From Nodosilinea sp. PGN35 (GTDB lineage: Bacteria; Cyanobacteriota; Cyanobacteriia; Phormidesmidales; Phormidesmidaceae), in NCBI RefSeq assembly GCF_029109325.1, contig NZ_JAQKQJ010000005.1, positions 62,001 through 126,000 of the forward strand: a stretch of 64,000 bases of DNA, given 5' to 3'. The position numbers were made by a program, and so were the translations under genes. Of this stretch, positions 1 to 10,166 are shown one piece after another; positions within the stretch are counted from its first letter, which is position 1, and every line of letters begins with the position of its first letter. The notes under the pieces were generated by a model. That model did no database searches and was not told where the DNA came from. It saw only the letters and a program-made list of their open reading frames with translations.

Positions 1-2
1 CC

Positions 3-428
3 AACCTGGTGTCGGTCAATCTGCACCAGGCAATGCTATCCAGGGCTAAGCTGAGCGGCTGCAACCTGTGGCGCGCCAACCTGGAGGGGGCCAACCTCGA
101 GGGGGCCGACCTGGCCCGCACTGTCTTGATTCGGGCCGAACTCAGCTACGCCAACCTGACGGGGGCCAACCTGCGCTGTAGCGACCTGCGCCTGGCTACC
201 CTGCATCAGGGATCGCTCAGGGGAGCCGATCTGCGCAGCGCCAACCTCAGCTACACCGATCTGCGCCGAGCCGACCTCACTGGGGCTGACCTGCGCGGGG
301 CCGACCTCACAGGGGCTAACCTGCGCGGCGCTACCCTGGCGATCGCCCAGCTGGAGGGAGCCCGTCTCGATCGCACCTGGCTAGACGAAGCCGAGCCCCC
401 TCACCCTGAACTGTCGGCTCAGGTTTAA
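3..428 (+). CDS. Pentapeptide-repeat protein, 5' end outside window
   Basis: The frame is open to the left edge of the window, and the first visible codons (N-L) already fit the repeat, so the true start lies upstream; the GTG at 9 is probably internal. The visible 140 or so residues are almost entirely A(D/N)LxG-type pentapeptides (for example ANLEGANLEGADLA), the signature of a right-handed quadrilateral beta-helix. The repeat ends about 20 residues before the stop in an acidic, proline-containing tail. Such proteins are very common in cyanobacteria and usually have no assigned function. It converges on murQ, with 13 bp between the stops. Confidence 0.85.
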   Translation, partial: NLVSVNLHQAMLSRAKLSGCNLWRANLEGANLEGADLARTVLIRAELSYANLTGANLRCSDLRLATLHQGSLRGADLRSANLSYTDLRRADLTGADLRGADLTGANLRGATLAIAQLEGARLDRTWLDEAEPPHPELSAQV

Positions 429-441
429 ACCGCCCTTACCC

Positions 442-1398
442 CTAAGCCAGCTCCTCCTGACCCGTCACCTCTGCCAGGGCCTGCCGCAGCTGCCCTCGAT
501 GCCGGGCTAGCCGGGCTGCCGCCGCCTCGGCCCCCACCCCCCCCAGATGCATCATCAAGGCCAGCTTGACCTGCTGGTGGCTGCGGTCGAGCAGGGCAGC
601 GGCGGCCTCGCGGTCGAGGTCGGTGAGATCGCAGAGAATCCGCAGGGCGCGATCGCGCAGCTTGCTGTTGGTCACGGCCACATCGACCATACGGTTGCCG
701 TAGACCTTGCCCAGTCGCACCATGACCCCTGTGGAGAGCACATTGAGGGCCATTTTGGTGGCGGTGCCCGCCTTCAGCCGGGTCGAGCCCGCCAGCAGCT
801 CAGGGCCGACCAGCAGGCGGATGTCGATCTTGGCCTCGGTGGGCACCTGATGGCCGGGCACACAGGCGATCAACACCGTGGTGGCCCCGCGCTGATTGGC
901 GGCGGCGATCGCCCCCTGCACGTAGGGCGTTGTGCCCCCAGCGGTGATGCCCACCACCACATCCTGGGGTCGCACACTGCGCTCGGCAATGGCGGCCGCT
1001 CCGTCTGCGGCAATATCCTCTAGCCCCTCAGAGCTTTTCACCAAGGCTCCGGCTCCGCCAGCAATAATGCCCTGCACCAGGTCAGGGGGCGTGCAGAAGG
1101 TGGGTGGGCACTCCGCCGCATCGAGCACCCCCAGGCGACCGCTGGTGCCCGCCCCCACGTAGAACAGCCGTCCACCCTGACCCAGCGCCTCGGTGGCGGC
1201 ATCGATGGCCGCTGCCAGGGCCTCCCGGGCTCCGGCGATCGCCGCCAGGGTGTGCTGATCTTCCTGGTTGAACAGATCCACCAGCTCCAGGGCGCTGAGC
1301 TGGTCAAGGTGGGCACTGCGGGGGTTGGCCTGCTCCGTCAGCAAATGGCCGCGATCGACGGGGTCTGGGGACACAGGTAAAGCAGAACGGGCAGTCAC
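442..1398 (-). CDS. murQ: N-acetylmuramic acid 6-phosphate etherase MurQ
   Basis: MurQ cleaves the lactyl ether of MurNAc-6-phosphate to GlcNAc-6-phosphate in peptidoglycan recycling, in the cytoplasm. The protein begins with the family start LLTEQANPRS...LDQLS and contains the SIS-domain sugar-phosphate motif GAGTSGRLGVLDAAE. The frame extends upstream to an ATG at 1461, but that would overlap the preceding gene and add residues not typical of MurQ. I chose GTG at 1398 (318 aa), which has GGGAG a few bases upstream. It is last in a minus-strand run after the DUF3110 and DUF4870-type genes, 52 bp after the latter. Confidence 0.93.
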   Translation of the reverse strand: MTARSALPVSPDPVDRGHLLTEQANPRSAHLDQLSALELVDLFNQEDQHTLAAIAGAREALAAAIDAATEALGQGGRLFYVGAGTSGRLGVLDAAECPPTFCTPPDLVQGIIAGGAGALVKSSEGLEDIAADGAAAIAERSVRPQDVVVGITAGGTTPYVQGAIAAANQRGATTVLIACVPGHQVPTEAKIDIRLLVGPELLAGSTRLKAGTATKMALNVLSTGVMVRLGKVYGNRMVDVAVTNSKLRDRALRILCDLTDLDREAAAALLDRSHQQVKLALMMHLGGVGAEAAAARLARHRGQLRQALAEVTGQEELA

Positions 1399-1450
1399 AG
1401 GCGGCTCCCAAAGGCAATAAACACTGCCGCTAATGTAGAGGATGGCGGCC

Positions 1451-2344
1451 CTAGCGCACAAATCGAAAGGCGGCTGCGTAGCGCACCGGCTTGCCCTCTG
1501 CAGCCTGGGCCGTCGCCACGATACAGCTGACCATTTCAGTTAGGGCCAGGGGCACCACCAGCAAAAACCCCACCAGGACAAACATCAGCGCAATGGTGAC
1601 CACCCAGGCGATCAGCATTGTCAGCTGAAAGTTAAGGGCCGCCTTTGCCTGGCGCTGCACAAAGGCCCGCTGCGGCGCAGCGTCCGCCCCCACCGACATC
1701 TCGGCGGTAGCCGACCCTGAGCCCCGAGCTAGGAGCAGGACCAGGGGGACGACGACGCGCCAGGGCAGCAAAAAGGAACTGCCCCACAGCAGCGGCCAGG
1801 CCCCCAGCCACTGGCTGCCAATCGCCAGGTAGCTCGCCAGCGGCACCAGATGAACCAGCGCCACCAGGGTTGAGGCGGGCAGCGCAGCCCTCGACGCTGG
1901 CATTACCTCCGGGGACAAGGGCAGTGGCGAGCAAACTGTCAGCGGCACCGCTGACTTGGCCCTGTCGGCGATCGCGTCTGCCGATGAGGCACCCACGCCA
2001 GCGCTGTCAGACCCCGACGGCGACTCTGGGGGGGCCAAGGCAGAGGTCTCTAGGGTAAAACGTTCCTGCCAGTCCACCGCATCACAGCCGGTGGGGCGGC
2101 AGCTCACCCACACGGCCTCAAGGGGGCAGAGCAGCCCCAGGCGGGTCAGACCTCGGCGAATATGAGACACCACCTGGGGTTGGGAAATCGGAGTATTGCC
2201 TTCGAGATCGAGGTGAAGCGCTGTGCCCCGCCACTGGCCCTGGGCCACGACGCCGGGGGGCAGCGACTGGGTCAGCAAATGGGCGATCGCACGGGCATCG
2301 CCCTGACGGGCCTGGGCAAGTAGAGCGGCGGGGGGAGTCGTCAT
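1451..2344 (-). CDS. DUF4870-type membrane protein with cyanobacterial N-terminal domain
   Basis: The 297 aa protein has two parts. Residues 1-100 form a soluble domain (a GDARAIAHLL-like start, then an RRGLTRLG segment) that I recognise as recurring at the N-terminus of diverse cyanobacterial proteins without known function. A Ser/Pro/Ala linker (about 101-158) follows. Residues 160-297 hold hydrophobic segments with the order typical of DUF4870/Tic20-like proteins, including ALNFQLT before the last two membrane helices. No catalytic residues are evident. It starts 12 bp after the DUF3110 gene stop, so the two are very likely co-transcribed, with murQ downstream. Confidence 0.75.
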   Translation of the reverse strand: MTTPPAALLAQARQGDARAIAHLLTQSLPPGVVAQGQWRGTALHLDLEGNTPISQPQVVSHIRRGLTRLGLLCPLEAVWVSCRPTGCDAVDWQERFTLETSALAPPESPSGSDSAGVGASSADAIADRAKSAVPLTVCSPLPLSPEVMPASRAALPASTLVALVHLVPLASYLAIGSQWLGAWPLLWGSSFLLPWRVVVPLVLLLARGSGSATAEMSVGADAAPQRAFVQRQAKAALNFQLTMLIAWVVTIALMFVLVGFLLVVPLALTEMVSCIVATAQAAEGKPVRYAAAFRFVR

Positions 2345-2356
2345 GGCCCGGCCACT

Positions 2357-2752
2357 CTAAAGCAAGTTCTCAAGCTGCCGCCGCATGCGATCGAGTTCCG
2401 CTTGAGAGAGGCCGCCCTCCTCCGAGGGAGCAGCCTGGTCTGCGGGCAAAACCGCCGGATCGTCGGGGTTCCAGGTGGTCTGCTCGAGGGTTTGCTCAGG
2501 GGGTAGGGCCAGGGTTCCCACTGGAACCAGGCGGCAGCCATAACCAGCCGACTCGCAAAATTCTTCGATCTCGGCCTGGTCAAAGCCCTCCACCGTGGCC
2601 TCTGGAAAATCCTGGGCCTCGAGCATGAGGGCATAGCGAACGGCGTCATCCTCATGCTCAAACATCAAAATCAGATTTTCCCCACCGATGGTTTCGGCAT
2701 GAATACCCTCGTTGTCGGTGCGGGCATTAAACAACAGCACGTACACCACCAT
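2357..2752 (-). CDS. DUF3110 domain protein
   Basis: A 131 aa cyanobacterial and plastid-lineage protein. The N-terminal part (VYVLLFNARTDNEGIH, then an acidic stretch around EHEDDAVRYALMLEAQDFP) matches the DUF3110 pattern. The last 45 residues are a low-complexity acidic and glutamine-rich tail ending in a leucine-containing helix. Function is unknown. It is the first gene of the minus-strand run leading to murQ and is divergent from the tamB-like gene, with 279 bp between the two starts that must hold both promoters; I could not assign them. Confidence 0.8.
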   Translation of the reverse strand: MVVYVLLFNARTDNEGIHAETIGGENLILMFEHEDDAVRYALMLEAQDFPEATVEGFDQAEIEEFCESAGYGCRLVPVGTLALPPEQTLEQTTWNPDDPAVLPADQAAPSEEGGLSQAELDRMRRQLENLL

Positions 2753-3031
2753 GACCCAATCTCGCTAACAGCAATAACAGCATTTTATTTACTGTACCGG
2801 GCCGCTGCTGCGTGAACAAAGCGGCAGCGGTCGTCGTCATAGTTCCACAGAGAGTTCCTAGCGGCGGTCGCAGCCTTGCCCCTGGAAAGGAGACAGCCTT
2901 TGCCGTTAGCGGTGCCAACCCCCTCGAGCCCGCCTGGGGCCACCGGTAACCACTAATTTCGCTAGGGATGGTGGGCATACGGCAGGGAGTTCATTACTAT
3001 TGTTGGGTGTTCTGCGGTGGCGTAAACGGGT

Positions 3032-6000
3032 ATGACCCCTTCTCAAGAACCAGAGCCTTCTCAAGAACCAGAGTCAAGCGGCGGCGGACGCTGGCTAGCA
3101 GCGGGCCTGGTGCTGGGTTCACTGCTGGTATTTGGGGGCACCGTGGCCCTAGCGGGCTGGCTGTGGAGCCGCGATAATTTAGTGCCTTTGCTCGCTCGAG
3201 AGCTGTCTGAAGCCCTCGAGCGCCCTGTACAACTGGGGCCCCTAGAGCAGGTAGGGCTGTCGGGAGTGCGGGTGGGGCCATCCACAATTCCCCCGACACC
3301 GACAGATCCAGATACCCTATCGCTAGCAGCGGTAGAGGTGCGCTTCAGACTGTGGGATCTGTGGCGGCGGGAGCTGCCCCTCACCCTCACCCTGGAGCAG
3401 GGGGATCTCTACCTGGAGCAAAACGCTGAGCAGGAGTGGTTTGACATCGATCTCGATCTAGCCGATCGCGACCCCGACCGCGATCCCTTCGTCAACGTGC
3501 GGCTCGCCCACATCTACGTCAAAGACTCTCAGCTCACCCTGGTGCCCTACGTCGCAGCAGGGCTAGAGCCAGTGCAGGTGGCGATCGAAAACCTGCAGGG
3601 CCAGCTCGCCTTCAATGAGACCCTGATCGAGGTTCCAGAGGATCCCGCTTCGCCCCTTGAAACCCAGCAGCTCGATCTAAAACTCAGCGGCGACTCCACC
3701 CAGGGCGGCAGCCTCCATCTCACTGGGTCGGTGATCCTGCCGCCGCCCCAGGATGCTCCCGACGAAACCGCCGATGCCGCCGTCGATCCGACTGAGGTAC
3801 CTGGCCCCGGCTTGCAGGCCAATATCAACCTCCGCACCCAGCGGGCCAGGGCCACCGACATCATGCCCCTGGTAGACTCCTTCTTGAGAAATCCCCTGCC
3901 GGTGCAGTTCCCCTCTGGCGTGGTCAGCGGCCAGGTAGACATCGAAAGCGGGCGCGGCGTTCCCAACAGTTTTGTGGGCACGGCGCGGGTGGAGGAGGCC
4001 ACCGTGGTTCACCGCGCGATGCCCGAGCCGCTGCAAAACCTGGAGGGCGACGTACGCTTTCGGGGCCGCACCTTTGTATTTGAAGAGGTCACCGCCAGCA
4101 TGGGCGACCTGACCGCCCGCGCTGGGGGCACCCTCGATTTAGATGAGGGCTACGACCTCAGTGGCCAGGTCAACCCGTTCACCGTCGCCCAGGCATCTGA
4201 CCTGTTTGATCAAACCCTGCCGGTAGCCGCCAGCGGCACTTTTGGGGCCGATGTGACCATGACCGGGCCCCTGGGCAGGCCGGTGATCACCACTGAATTC
4301 ATCTCCCAGGATCAAGTCACCATTGACCGGGTGGCCTTCAGCGAGGTCAGGGCCACCGGCATCTTGCGATCTCCCCGCATAGACATCGAGCGGGTGCTGG
4401 CGGTGCCGGTGGGCGGCGGTGCCCTGAGCGGCAGCGGCGTCTTTACCTTTGGCTCGCCGGGGCAGCTGGCCCTGGCGCTGACGGGCGATCGCATTCCCGG
4501 TGACACCATTGGCCAGGCCTACGGACTGTCTGAGCAAGTTGCCCTGGGGCCGGTGTTCTTTGAGGCCGCGATCGATGGCCCCGTCAACCAGCTGACGGGC
4601 ACGGCCAGCTGGCGCGCCCCCATGGGCGACTACCCAGCCCAGGGCAATCTCAGCCTGGCGGGCGGTGCCCTGCGCTTTACCAACACCTTTGTGCAGGTGG
4701 CGGGGGGCACCGTGGCGGGCGAGGGCCTGCTGGCCAACCGCCAGTGGAATGCCGATCTGCGGGCCCAGGGGGTGCAGCTCAGGCGGCTGGGCGGGGCGGA
4801 AGGGGTGATCAGCGGTACCGCTCAGCTGTCGGGTACGCTGGCTCAGCCCGGCCTGGCGGGCATTCGGGGCCAGGGAAATGGTGCGATCGCCCTAGCGGGG
4901 GGCACGGTGCTCACCGAGGCCAGCCTGGCGGGCGGTCAGTGGAGCGCCGATATGCAGGGCCGCGATCTGGCCCTGGCGGCCTTTGCGCCCGATCTCCAGG
5001 GCACCGCTGGCGGCAACTTTCGCTTTACGGGCAGTACCGACAACCTCACCCTGGCCGGGGTTAGGGGGCAGGGGCAGCTCGTGCTCTCCGACGGCCTGGC
5101 CACGGCGGCGGCCCGCGCCCCTCAGCTGGCCCAGGTGCGCGGCCCCCTCACCGCTGATCTAACCTGGAACGGGCAGTCGGTACTGGTGCGCCAGGCCAGC
5201 ACCGCTGGGGTGCAGGCCAGCGGGGTAATCACGCCCCGGCTCAGCGGCCTTGGGGCTCCGGCGATCGCCAACCTCGACCTCAACCTCAACGCCAACAACT
5301 TCAGCCTGGCGGCTCTGCCGGTGCCCCAGGTGATTCCCCTGGCCGGCAACGCCTTCTTTAACGGACGGCTGCGGGGGCGTCCCGGGGCCCTGGCCCTCAG
5401 CGGCGACGCCTCCCTGGTGGGTTTAGAGGCGGGCGGTCTGGCCTTTGCCTCCCCCCTCAGCGGGCCGGTCACCTACACCCAGGGGGGCACGCTGGCGGTC
5501 GATCTGACCGGCGGCGGCGATCGCATCTACGTGGCCACCGCCGAGGGCGACCGCGATCTGGCCTTTGAAGTCCGCAGCGGGACGGCTCTGGCCGAGGGCT
5601 ACACCCGGGGTGACGAGCTCTACGCCACCGTCGCCAACCTGCCCCTCAACGACCTCCGGCTGCCCCAGGCGGGCACTGGCGGCATTGGCACCGTCAGCGG
5701 CCTGATCACCTCCGCCGACATTGTGGCCAACCTGCGCCAGCCCACCCTGCGGGCCACCTTTGACGTGCAGGATCCCAGCATCGGCTACCTCCGCCTGCCC
5801 GTCGAGACCACCACCGTCGCCATTGACCCCGCCGCCCCCGAGCGCCCGGGCGAATTCACCCGCTACGGTCGGCTGCGGGGCACCGTCACCTACGCCAACA
5901 ACGTCGTTGGCCTGGCCGGGGTGGTGCTCGAATCGGCTTCGGGGCTCAGCCGCTATCTGGCCAGCGGCACCTACACCCTGGGGGAGCAGCCCCAAGTCAA

Positions 6001-8488
6001 CGGCGAGCTGGTAGTTGACAACGGTCAAATCCAAGACATCCTACAGACCTTCCTCATCTTTGAGCGGGCCGATTTTCGCTTCAATCTGCTCGAGCCTCCC
6101 CAGTGGTTTCGCCCGGTCACCCCCGCTGACCTCGCCTCCCTGGCGGAGGTAAATCCGGTGGGCGATCGCAGCGCCAGCCTGCTCGACCAGCTGCGTCGCC
6201 TGGCCGAAGTGCAAGAGCTACAAGACACGCTGGCCGCCCAGGGCGAAGCGGCCACGCTGCCTCCCCTCGATGAGTTTGTTGGCAGCTTCTCGGGCCGCGT
6301 TACCGCCCAGGGAACAGTACCTGACACCCTCAACGTCACCTTTGATCTGGCCGGAGCCAACTGGGTTTGGGGTAACCCCAACGGCAGCAATGGAGCCACC
6401 TACCGCATCGACGAAGCGATCGCCAGGGGCAGCTACCAAGACGGTGTGATTCGCCTTGAGCCAGTCAGCCTGCGCTCCAACTTCGCCGGTTTTTCCGACA
6501 CGACGCAGCAGGGCATCGCCCTGGCCACTCTGAACGGTGACGTCAGCCTGCGCCCCAGCGACCCCGAAGCCCGCACCCTGCGCCTGGAGGTCAGCGATGT
6601 ACCCATCAACGCCCTGCGCCAGCCCCTGCGCCTGCCCGAGAATCTCGACGGCCTGGTGAATTTGGGTGCCACCCTTACCGGTACCCTGAGGACTCCCCAG
6701 GTGCGGGGCCAGCTCGCCGTCAACGAAGCCACAATCAACGGCAACGCCATCGACCTGGCCACCGCTAACTTCCGCTACGAAGACGCCCGCCTCAATCTGA
6801 TCAGCCGGGTCGCCATTGACGAGCAGATCGATCCCCTGCGCCTGGTGGCTAGCGTTCCCCTCACCCTCCCCGGCCTCGACCAGCAGCCCGCCACCGACAC
6901 CGTTGACATCAGCCTCAGAATGCGCGACGAAGGCTTTGCGCTGATCAATCTATTCACCAACGCCATTACCTGGGAGTCAGGCCCGGCCAGTCTCGACCTG
7001 GCGGTTCAGGGCCGCTGGCCCGTCAATCAATCGGTTCAAGACGCCCTCACCACCCTCAATGTCACCGGCAACGCCAACTTTGAAGGTGTTACCATCAGCT
7101 CCCGCAGCCTGCCTGAGCCCCTCACCAATATCCAGGGCACCATTGACGTGGTCGAAGGCTTCGACAATGGCCGCAACAACTCTGTCTACACCAACGGCCT
7201 GGTGCTCGCCTTCCAAAACCTCCAGGGGGACTTTAGCAGCGGCAAGGTAGCTGCCGAAGGCAACCTGAAGCTGCTGCCCTCGGTACAGGATCTGGCACCG
7301 GGGTTGTTCAACGGCAGCGCCACCGCAGCCGACGAGGGCACCACCGGGTCGGGGGATGCCAACCCCTTCCGCGTCACCCTCGACAACATCGCCCTTGACC
7401 TGCGCAATCCCGCTGGCACCTACCGAGGCCGCGTCGATGGCAACGTGGTCGTGGGTGGCAGCGTCTTCTTGCTGCCGCCTCTGGTCTACGGCGAAGTGAC
7501 GCTCTCCAACGGGCTGCTCACTTTGCCCGACACCAGCGGCGGCGGGGCCGCCACCACCTTTGCGCCGACCTCAGAGCCCAGAATCTTTGACCCAATTCCC
7601 CCGGTACTAGAAGACTTTCAGCTGGTGCTGGCCGACAACGTGCGGCTGGCCATTCCCGGCATTGTGGATGTACGGGCCGAAGGCACGCTCGATCTGGTAG
7701 GCACCGCCCCCAACATCAAACCCGTTGGCCGCATCAATCTGCCCTCGGGCCGCATCAATCTATTGACCACCGAATTTCGCCTGACGGGCAATGAAAACTA
7801 TGCCGAATTCAGCGAACTCGACGACACCATCGACCCCTACATCGTCGCTACCCTGTCAGCGGCAGTACCCGACAGCGCCGCCGCTGGCAACGCCCTGGCG
7901 GTGGCGACTCCCTTCCCCCGCAACGAGATCAGCGTGTCTAGAATTGACCAGCTGGGGCTCACCCAGGCCGGGGTGCAGACGGTACGCATTCGCGCCAGCG
8001 TCAACGGTCGCGCCAGCCGGGTGGTGAATTTGCAGGGGGTTGAGCTCTCGAGCACCCCCCCCCGCTCCGAGGGCGAGATTGTGGCGCTGATCAGCGGCGG
8101 GCTGTTGGCAGCCCTCGAGTCTACCCTGGGCAGCGTGTCGGGGGGCGGCGACGGTTTTCAGGGTCTGCTGGCGTTTGCCGGGTCAGCCCTGCTCAACAAC
8201 CTGCAAAACATTCTCGGTGCGGGGCTCGATCGCACCGAACTGCGGCTGTTCTCGGCCTCGCCGCCGGGGGGGCAGCAGGGAGGGGCGATCGATATTGGCG
8301 GCGAAGTTGGCTTCAACTTCTCCCCCAGCATCTCGGTATCGGTGCAGAAAGTGTTTACCAACGTCACCCCCGCCGTGTTTAGCGTGCGCTACCGCATCAA
8401 CGATCAAATCACCGTGCGGGGAATTACCAGCTATGAACAGTTCAATGAAAATACCGGCGCAGTTGTAGAATTTCGATTTCGGCCCTGA
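3032..8488 (+). CDS. TamB-like translocation/assembly module (DUF490) protein
   Basis: At 1818 aa this is one of the longest genes in the window. It has one N-terminal membrane anchor (about residues 22-48) followed by a very long, repetitive beta-rich AsmA/TamB body with many gL.G.v...g..-type strands. The C-terminal DUF490 domain (roughly 1400-1818) ends in aromatic/basic residues (VVEFRFRP). TamB-family proteins span the periplasm and take part in outer-membrane protein insertion or anterograde lipid transport; cyanobacterial and chloroplast (TIC236) homologues exist. The length is within the large cyanobacterial range. lepB follows after 82 bp in the same orientation, suggesting an envelope-biogenesis transcription unit. 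The ATG at 3032 has no good Shine-Dalgarno site. Confidence 0.9.
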   Translation: MTPSQEPEPSQEPESSGGGRWLAAGLVLGSLLVFGGTVALAGWLWSRDNLVPLLARELSEALERPVQLGPLEQVGLSGVRVGPSTIPPTPTDPDTLSLAAVEVRFRLWDLWRRELPLTLTLEQGDLYLEQNAEQEWFDIDLDLADRDPDRDPFVNVRLAHIYVKDSQLTLVPYVAAGLEPVQVAIENLQGQLAFNETLIEVPEDPASPLETQQLDLKLSGDSTQGGSLHLTGSVILPPPQDAPDETADAAVDPTEVPGPGLQANINLRTQRARATDIMPLVDSFLRNPLPVQFPSGVVSGQVDIESGRGVPNSFVGTARVEEATVVHRAMPEPLQNLEGDVRFRGRTFVFEEVTASMGDLTARAGGTLDLDEGYDLSGQVNPFTVAQASDLFDQTLPVAASGTFGADVTMTGPLGRPVITTEFISQDQVTIDRVAFSEVRATGILRSPRIDIERVLAVPVGGGALSGSGVFTFGSPGQLALALTGDRIPGDTIGQAYGLSEQVALGPVFFEAAIDGPVNQLTGTASWRAPMGDYPAQGNLSLAGGALRFTNTFVQVAGGTVAGEGLLANRQWNADLRAQGVQLRRLGGAEGVISGTAQLSGTLAQPGLAGIRGQGNGAIALAGGTVLTEASLAGGQWSADMQGRDLALAAFAPDLQGTAGGNFRFTGSTDNLTLAGVRGQGQLVLSDGLATAAARAPQLAQVRGPLTADLTWNGQSVLVRQASTAGVQASGVITPRLSGLGAPAIANLDLNLNANNFSLAALPVPQVIPLAGNAFFNGRLRGRPGALALSGDASLVGLEAGGLAFASPLSGPVTYTQGGTLAVDLTGGGDRIYVATAEGDRDLAFEVRSGTALAEGYTRGDELYATVANLPLNDLRLPQAGTGGIGTVSGLITSADIVANLRQPTLRATFDVQDPSIGYLRLPVETTTVAIDPAAPERPGEFTRYGRLRGTVTYANNVVGLAGVVLESASGLSRYLASGTYTLGEQPQVNGELVVDNGQIQDILQTFLIFERADFRFNLLEPPQWFRPVTPADLASLAEVNPVGDRSASLLDQLRRLAEVQELQDTLAAQGEAATLPPLDEFVGSFSGRVTAQGTVPDTLNVTFDLAGANWVWGNPNGSNGATYRIDEAIARGSYQDGVIRLEPVSLRSNFAGFSDTTQQGIALATLNGDVSLRPSDPEARTLRLEVSDVPINALRQPLRLPENLDGLVNLGATLTGTLRTPQVRGQLAVNEATINGNAIDLATANFRYEDARLNLISRVAIDEQIDPLRLVASVPLTLPGLDQQPATDTVDISLRMRDEGFALINLFTNAITWESGPASLDLAVQGRWPVNQSVQDALTTLNVTGNANFEGVTISSRSLPEPLTNIQGTIDVVEGFDNGRNNSVYTNGLVLAFQNLQGDFSSGKVAAEGNLKLLPSVQDLAPGLFNGSATAADEGTTGSGDANPFRVTLDNIALDLRNPAGTYRGRVDGNVVVGGSVFLLPPLVYGEVTLSNGLLTLPDTSGGGAATTFAPTSEPRIFDPIPPVLEDFQLVLADNVRLAIPGIVDVRAEGTLDLVGTAPNIKPVGRINLPSGRINLLTTEFRLTGNENYAEFSELDDTIDPYIVATLSAAVPDSAAAGNALAVATPFPRNEISVSRIDQLGLTQAGVQTVRIRASVNGRASRVVNLQGVELSSTPPRSEGEIVALISGGLLAALESTLGSVSGGGDGFQGLLAFAGSALLNNLQNILGAGLDRTELRLFSASPPGGQQGGAIDIGGEVGFNFSPSISVSVQKVFTNVTPAVFSVRYRINDQITVRGITSYEQFNENTGAVVEFRFRP

Positions 8489-8570
8489 GCTGGGAAGGCA
8501 CATCCTCAGGCTTGTAAGGTGGAATGGGGCAGACTGCCGCCCCAGCCCAGAGTTCTACCACAGTACGCCC

Positions 8571-9194
8571 ATGGATCCTAAGCTACCGCAACCCACTGAA
8601 CCCACTCCCCCAGTGGAGGAACCGCTCTCACCGGGGGAGTCAACCGCCTGGCCCCGCTGGCAAACTCTGTGGGCGGGCCAGTGGGGCAACATTCGGGTGC
8701 TGGCCGTGGCCCTGGCGATCGCCCTCACCGTGCGGGTGCTAATCGCTGAGCCCCGCTACATTCCCTCCAACTCCATGGATCCAACGCTGCACATCGGCGA
8801 TCGCCTGTTGGTCGAAAAAATCAGCTACCGCTGGCAGCCCCCCCACCGGGGCGACATCGTGGTGTTTGCGCCCCCGCCGCAGCTGGCGCAACTGGGGTAC
8901 GAGGCGCGGCAGGCTTTCATCAAACGGGTGATCGCGGAACCCGGCCAAACCATCGCCGTCCGTCAGGGGCAGGTAATTGTAGACGGCGAGCCGCTGCAAG
9001 AGCCCTACATTCTTGAAGCCCCTGCCTACCCGTTAGAGCCCGTCACCGTTCCCGCCGGGCAGGTGTTTGTCATGGGCGACAACCGCAACGACAGCAACGA
9101 CTCCCACGTGTGGGGCGCTCTGCCCCAGGGCAATATTATTGGCCGGGCGCGGTTTCGGTTTTGGCCCCTCGATCGCATCGGCCCAGTCAGCTGA
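8571..9194 (+). CDS. lepB: Signal peptidase I
   Basis: A 207 aa type I leader peptidase that cleaves Sec and Tat signal peptides on the outer face of the plasma or thylakoid membrane. It has a proline-rich N-terminal tail (1-30) and a single membrane helix (about 41-60). Next comes the catalytic serine in SNSMDPT (Ser68), then the general-base lysine in FIKRVIAEPG (Lys118), and the GDNRNDSNDS box near the C-terminus. All catalytic boxes are intact. It sits downstream of the tamB-like gene on the same strand. Confidence 0.95.
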   Translation: MDPKLPQPTEPTPPVEEPLSPGESTAWPRWQTLWAGQWGNIRVLAVALAIALTVRVLIAEPRYIPSNSMDPTLHIGDRLLVEKISYRWQPPHRGDIVVFAPPPQLAQLGYEARQAFIKRVIAEPGQTIAVRQGQVIVDGEPLQEPYILEAPAYPLEPVTVPAGQVFVMGDNRNDSNDSHVWGALPQGNIIGRARFRFWPLDRIGPVS

Positions 9195-9294
9195 CGGTGG
9201 CAGCGTTGCTGCGCAAGGGCGATTTACTGTCTTAACCCCCGCCCCGCAAGTGAGCCAGAGAGCCTGTTCTGGCGGAGCCTGCGTCTTTCAAGTT

Positions 9295-9332
9295 CCCCCA
9301 TGAGATGAATTTGCCCCCATGAGATGAATTTG
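9295..9332 (+). repeat. Perfect 19-bp tandem duplication
   Basis: Two head-to-tail copies of CCCCCATGAGATGAATTTG (9295-9313 and 9314-9332) lie in the 249 bp between lepB and the next gene. They are too few to be a satellite and probably arose by slippage. The nearest downstream start is at 9444. Confidence 0.85.
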
Positions 9333-9443
9333 TAGGAGCTACGGCAGGGGGCTTACCTTAATGGCGTGCTGCACTACCACCTCGACTTGACGGGTTGTGT
9401 AAGATCAAAGCGGCTGAGATAAAGCAGTTCTGAGGAAAGCCCC

Positions 9444-10103
9444 ATGCTGGTACAGCTCGTTCGCCCTCTGGTACGCACCCAGGTGCAAATGCTGGCCCAG
9501 GCCCAGTCGGCCAGCGGCAAGCTAGTGGGCATGGTGTCGCAGTGGCTGGGCTACCTGGGCATTCACGCTGAGGTGACTCAGCTGCAAACCACCGGCAACC
9601 GCATTCAGGTGTCACTCTGTGTGGGCAAGCCCGAGCAGTGCACCGAAGCCGAGTGGCAGCAAATTCTCGACAACCTCAACCGAGATGTAGACACCACTCC
9701 CGCCGCCGACACCCTCACCTACGCGGCGATGCCCCCGACCCAGCAGGGCAAAGTGCAGCGGCTGCTGGCCGCCATTCTCCACGCCAGCGGACAAGACCCC
9801 CTCGCCGACTGGCCCACCCTGCGCCCCCGGCTGGTGGCCCTGGGCATAGAAGAACCAATGCTGGCGGGAATTCACTCCGCCCTCAAGGTGCCCATGCCCG
9901 TGGAGCTTTTGGTGGAGCACCTGGAGCCCGAAGTGGCGGCCTTTGTGCTGGCTAAGGCTATTCACATCGCCCTGCTTGACCAGCAGATCAGCCAGGCCGA
10001 AGACACCGCCCTCAAAGCCCTGCTCAACGCCGTCGATTCTGGAGCGGGTACCCGCTCCGAGGCGGCTGCCGAAGGCTTAGCGAACCGTGAAGTCGTCGCC
10101 TAG
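9444..10103 (+). CDS. Conserved cyanobacterial hypothetical protein
   Basis: A 219 aa protein with no signal peptide or obvious membrane span. The N-terminal 40 residues are amphipathic (LVRPLVRTQVQMLAQAQSAS); a middle beta-containing domain has CVGKPEQCTEAEWQQIL; the C-terminal half is helical (AAFVLAKAIHIALLDQQISQAED) and recalls TerB-like acidic helical bundles, though I would not assign that fold. The start is supported by GAGGAAAG five bases upstream of the ATG. It is followed 63 bp later by a VOC gene. I do not recognise a function. Confidence 0.75.
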   Translation: MLVQLVRPLVRTQVQMLAQAQSASGKLVGMVSQWLGYLGIHAEVTQLQTTGNRIQVSLCVGKPEQCTEAEWQQILDNLNRDVDTTPAADTLTYAAMPPTQQGKVQRLLAAILHASGQDPLADWPTLRPRLVALGIEEPMLAGIHSALKVPMPVELLVEHLEPEVAAFVLAKAIHIALLDQQISQAEDTALKALLNAVDSGAGTRSEAAAEGLANREVVA

Positions 10104-10166
10104 CCCGTTTTAACCCTGAATTGTAGTGGGGTACATTTTCCCTCGCTGCTCCCGCCCGCGCACCCT